A stretch of 64,000 bases of DNA from Glycine soja (Eukaryota > Streptophyta > Magnoliopsida > Fabales > Fabaceae). Below the pieces are notes generated by a model. It was not told where the DNA came from and did not search any database. It saw nothing but the letters and a program-made list of their open reading frames with translations. How positions within the stretch are numbered: position 1 is the first letter of the stretch; each line of letters opens with the position of its first letter. Position numbers and translations under genes: made by a program. Where the stretch lies: the NCBI RefSeq assembly GCF_004193775.1, contig NC_041019.1, forward strand, positions 9,100,204 through 9,164,203, given 5' to 3'. Below are positions 62,635 through 64,000 of this stretch, piece after piece.

Positions 62635-64000
62635 GTGTTTGCATTGGCGAAACATGACATTTATTTAGTCTCAAATTGTCACGATGAACATGTATTTTTG
62701 AACTTTGTAGTTTCTCAATCTGTGAATATTTCTAATATCAAATGTGGTATTCTCGAGTTAAGGGGCGATAATTATAAGGTTTGGAAGGAAAAAAGTTCTT
62801 TATTTGGGTTGGATGGACATTGATTATGCTATCAGGAAGAAAGAACCATCGGCTATTACTAAGGCCAACACTTCAGATGCGATCGATCTTTATGAAAAGT
62901 GGAAAAGGTCTAATCACCTTTCTATGATGTTCATAAAGACCAAAATTTTCGTTGGTATCTTGGGTTTTATTGACCAACAATATAAAGTCAAGGATTTTTT
63001 AAAGACTATAGTAAACAATTTACTACTTATGATAAATTTCTTTCCAACACCCTTATAATGCAGTTCTCATCCATGAAGTTCACTAGGATAAGAGGAGTGT
63101 GTGATCACATCATGCACATAAGGGTTATAGTGGCTCAACTAAAAGCCTTGGAGGTTACCATGTTAGATTCCTTCCTAGTACATTACATTGTGTGCACCCT
63201 ACCTCATCAGTATGCCTATTTAAGATCTCTTATAACACACATAAGGATAAGTGGTTTGTTAATGAGCTTTTGACCATGTGTGTTCAAGAGGAGGAAAGGT
63301 TACTAATTGAAGAGGGCAAGAGGGTGAACTTGACTACCTTTGAAAAAACAAGAGGAATCATGCTAATCACAAGGGAAAGATTCTTGCTTAGCCAATGATA
63401 AAAAAGGAGCTAAAATGTTTCTTCTGCAAGAAGAGACATGTGAAGAAAGATTGTCCAAAGTTTAAGAGTTGGCTCGAAAAGAAAGGTACTCTATTTACAT
63501 TTGTTTTTTATGAATCTAATATGGTTAATGTCCATCATAACATATGGTGGATTGATTCTAGTTCTACAATCCATGTTATTAATACCTTGCAAGCTATGGA
63601 AAACCTAAGGAGGCTAGTGGGAAGTGAGCAATGCATCTATTCAGGAAGCAAGATGAACTTATATGTGGAGGTTGTTGGGGCGTGCGGTTTAGGTTTAAGT
63701 AGTGGTTTTATTTTGATTTTAGAAAAGAATTTTTATGTTCCTAGTTTTTCTAAGAACTTGTTTTCTATTTCAAGACTTGTACCTTTGGGATTTTATTTTA
63801 ATTTTTGGATTATGGTTTTACTTTATTGAATAAATATGATATTGTTGCTTTTGGTGAACTGCTTGATGATCTTTACTTTATTAATTTACAAAATTATGTT
63901 GCTTATAATTCTATGCATGTTTTTGCTGGGTTAAAATGATGTGTTACGAACGAGGATTCCTATATGTTGTGGCACCAAAGATTGAGACACATCTCCATTG
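62635..64000 (+). mobile_element. Ty1/Copia retrotransposon polyprotein, 5' part, broken and cut by the window end
   Basis: Domains in order: a gag/UBN2 region (LELRGDNYKVWKEK, 62752; later VVAQLKALEV/LPHQYAYLRSL in other frames); a CCHC zinc knuckle (CFFCKKRHVKKDC, about 63418-63456); a retropepsin-like region (WWIDSSSTIHV, 63545 onward; SEQCIYSGSKM; FYVPSFSKNLFSISRLVPLG); and the start of the GAG-pre-integrase region (LWHQRLRHIS, 63969 to the end). The gag part needs several frame changes between 62635 and 63390, and stops follow at 63827 and beyond. The protease site has Asp-Ser-Ser where Asp-Ser/Thr-Gly is expected. Integrase, reverse transcriptase and the 3' LTR would lie outside. It is an inactive genomic remnant. 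Confidence 0.85.

Overview
The window looks like plant nuclear DNA from a dicot, most likely a legume of the soybean (Glycine) type. It is strongly AT-rich, with many long (TA)n tracts, GT-AG introns, degenerate hAT, Stowaway, Mutator, LINE and Copia remnants, and genes of plant-only families. Species assignment is an inference from family resemblance; no search was run. Genes are sparse: most of the 64 kb is old transposon debris between a few single genes. Nothing here is prokaryotic, and I saw no CRISPR array, operon or convincing tRNA/rRNA gene.

Layout. (1) 0.4-1.4 kb: an intronless ERF repressor gene on the minus strand with its pyrimidine-rich leader and upstream region. (2) 3.4-25 kb: repeat-rich spacer with a 180-bp inverted repeat around a receptor-like-protein fragment, TIR elements, two Stowaway-like or palindromic MITEs, a 5'-truncated LINE, two promoter-like islands without a gene (13.7 and 15.7 kb), an orphan exon-like ORF (19.4 kb), and a hAT element with a perfect 8-bp target duplication (23.7 kb). 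(3) 25.35-31.54 kb: a 6.2-kb Mutator-like element (MULE) flanked by a perfect 9-bp duplication. It carries a decayed plant-mobile-domain (MAIN-like) gene on the plus strand and a decayed MURA/FAR1-type transposase with an OTU protease-like domain on the minus strand. (4) 31.7-33.5 kb: an intron-containing SUMO gene copy with two nonsense codons; the MULE sits about 170 bp upstream of its ATG. (5) 34-47 kb: a fold-back element and several small hAT or Stowaway MITEs. (6) 48.5-49.4 kb: a two-exon gene for a 104-residue LEA-like, possibly organellar protein with ABRE/G-box motifs upstream. (7) 53.07-57.67 kb: a seven-exon triple-CCCH zinc-finger gene (EMB1789/AtC3H65-like) with an apparent one-base frameshift in exon 2. 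(8) 58-64 kb: compound microsatellite, ~0.5-kb higher-order repeats, an RNase-H-domain remnant, and the 5' part of a broken Ty1/Copia polyprotein running off the window.

The most interesting part is 25.3-33.5 kb. The MULE appears to have landed in the proximal promoter of a SUMO gene, leaving TGGGCY (site II) motifs on its far side. Nearly all inactivating changes I can infer in both the MULE's MAIN-like gene and the neighbouring SUMO copy are C-to-T or G-to-A transitions, as expected from deamination of methylated cytosine spreading out of a silenced element. That chain of events is a hypothesis; the duplication, stops and splice changes are read directly.
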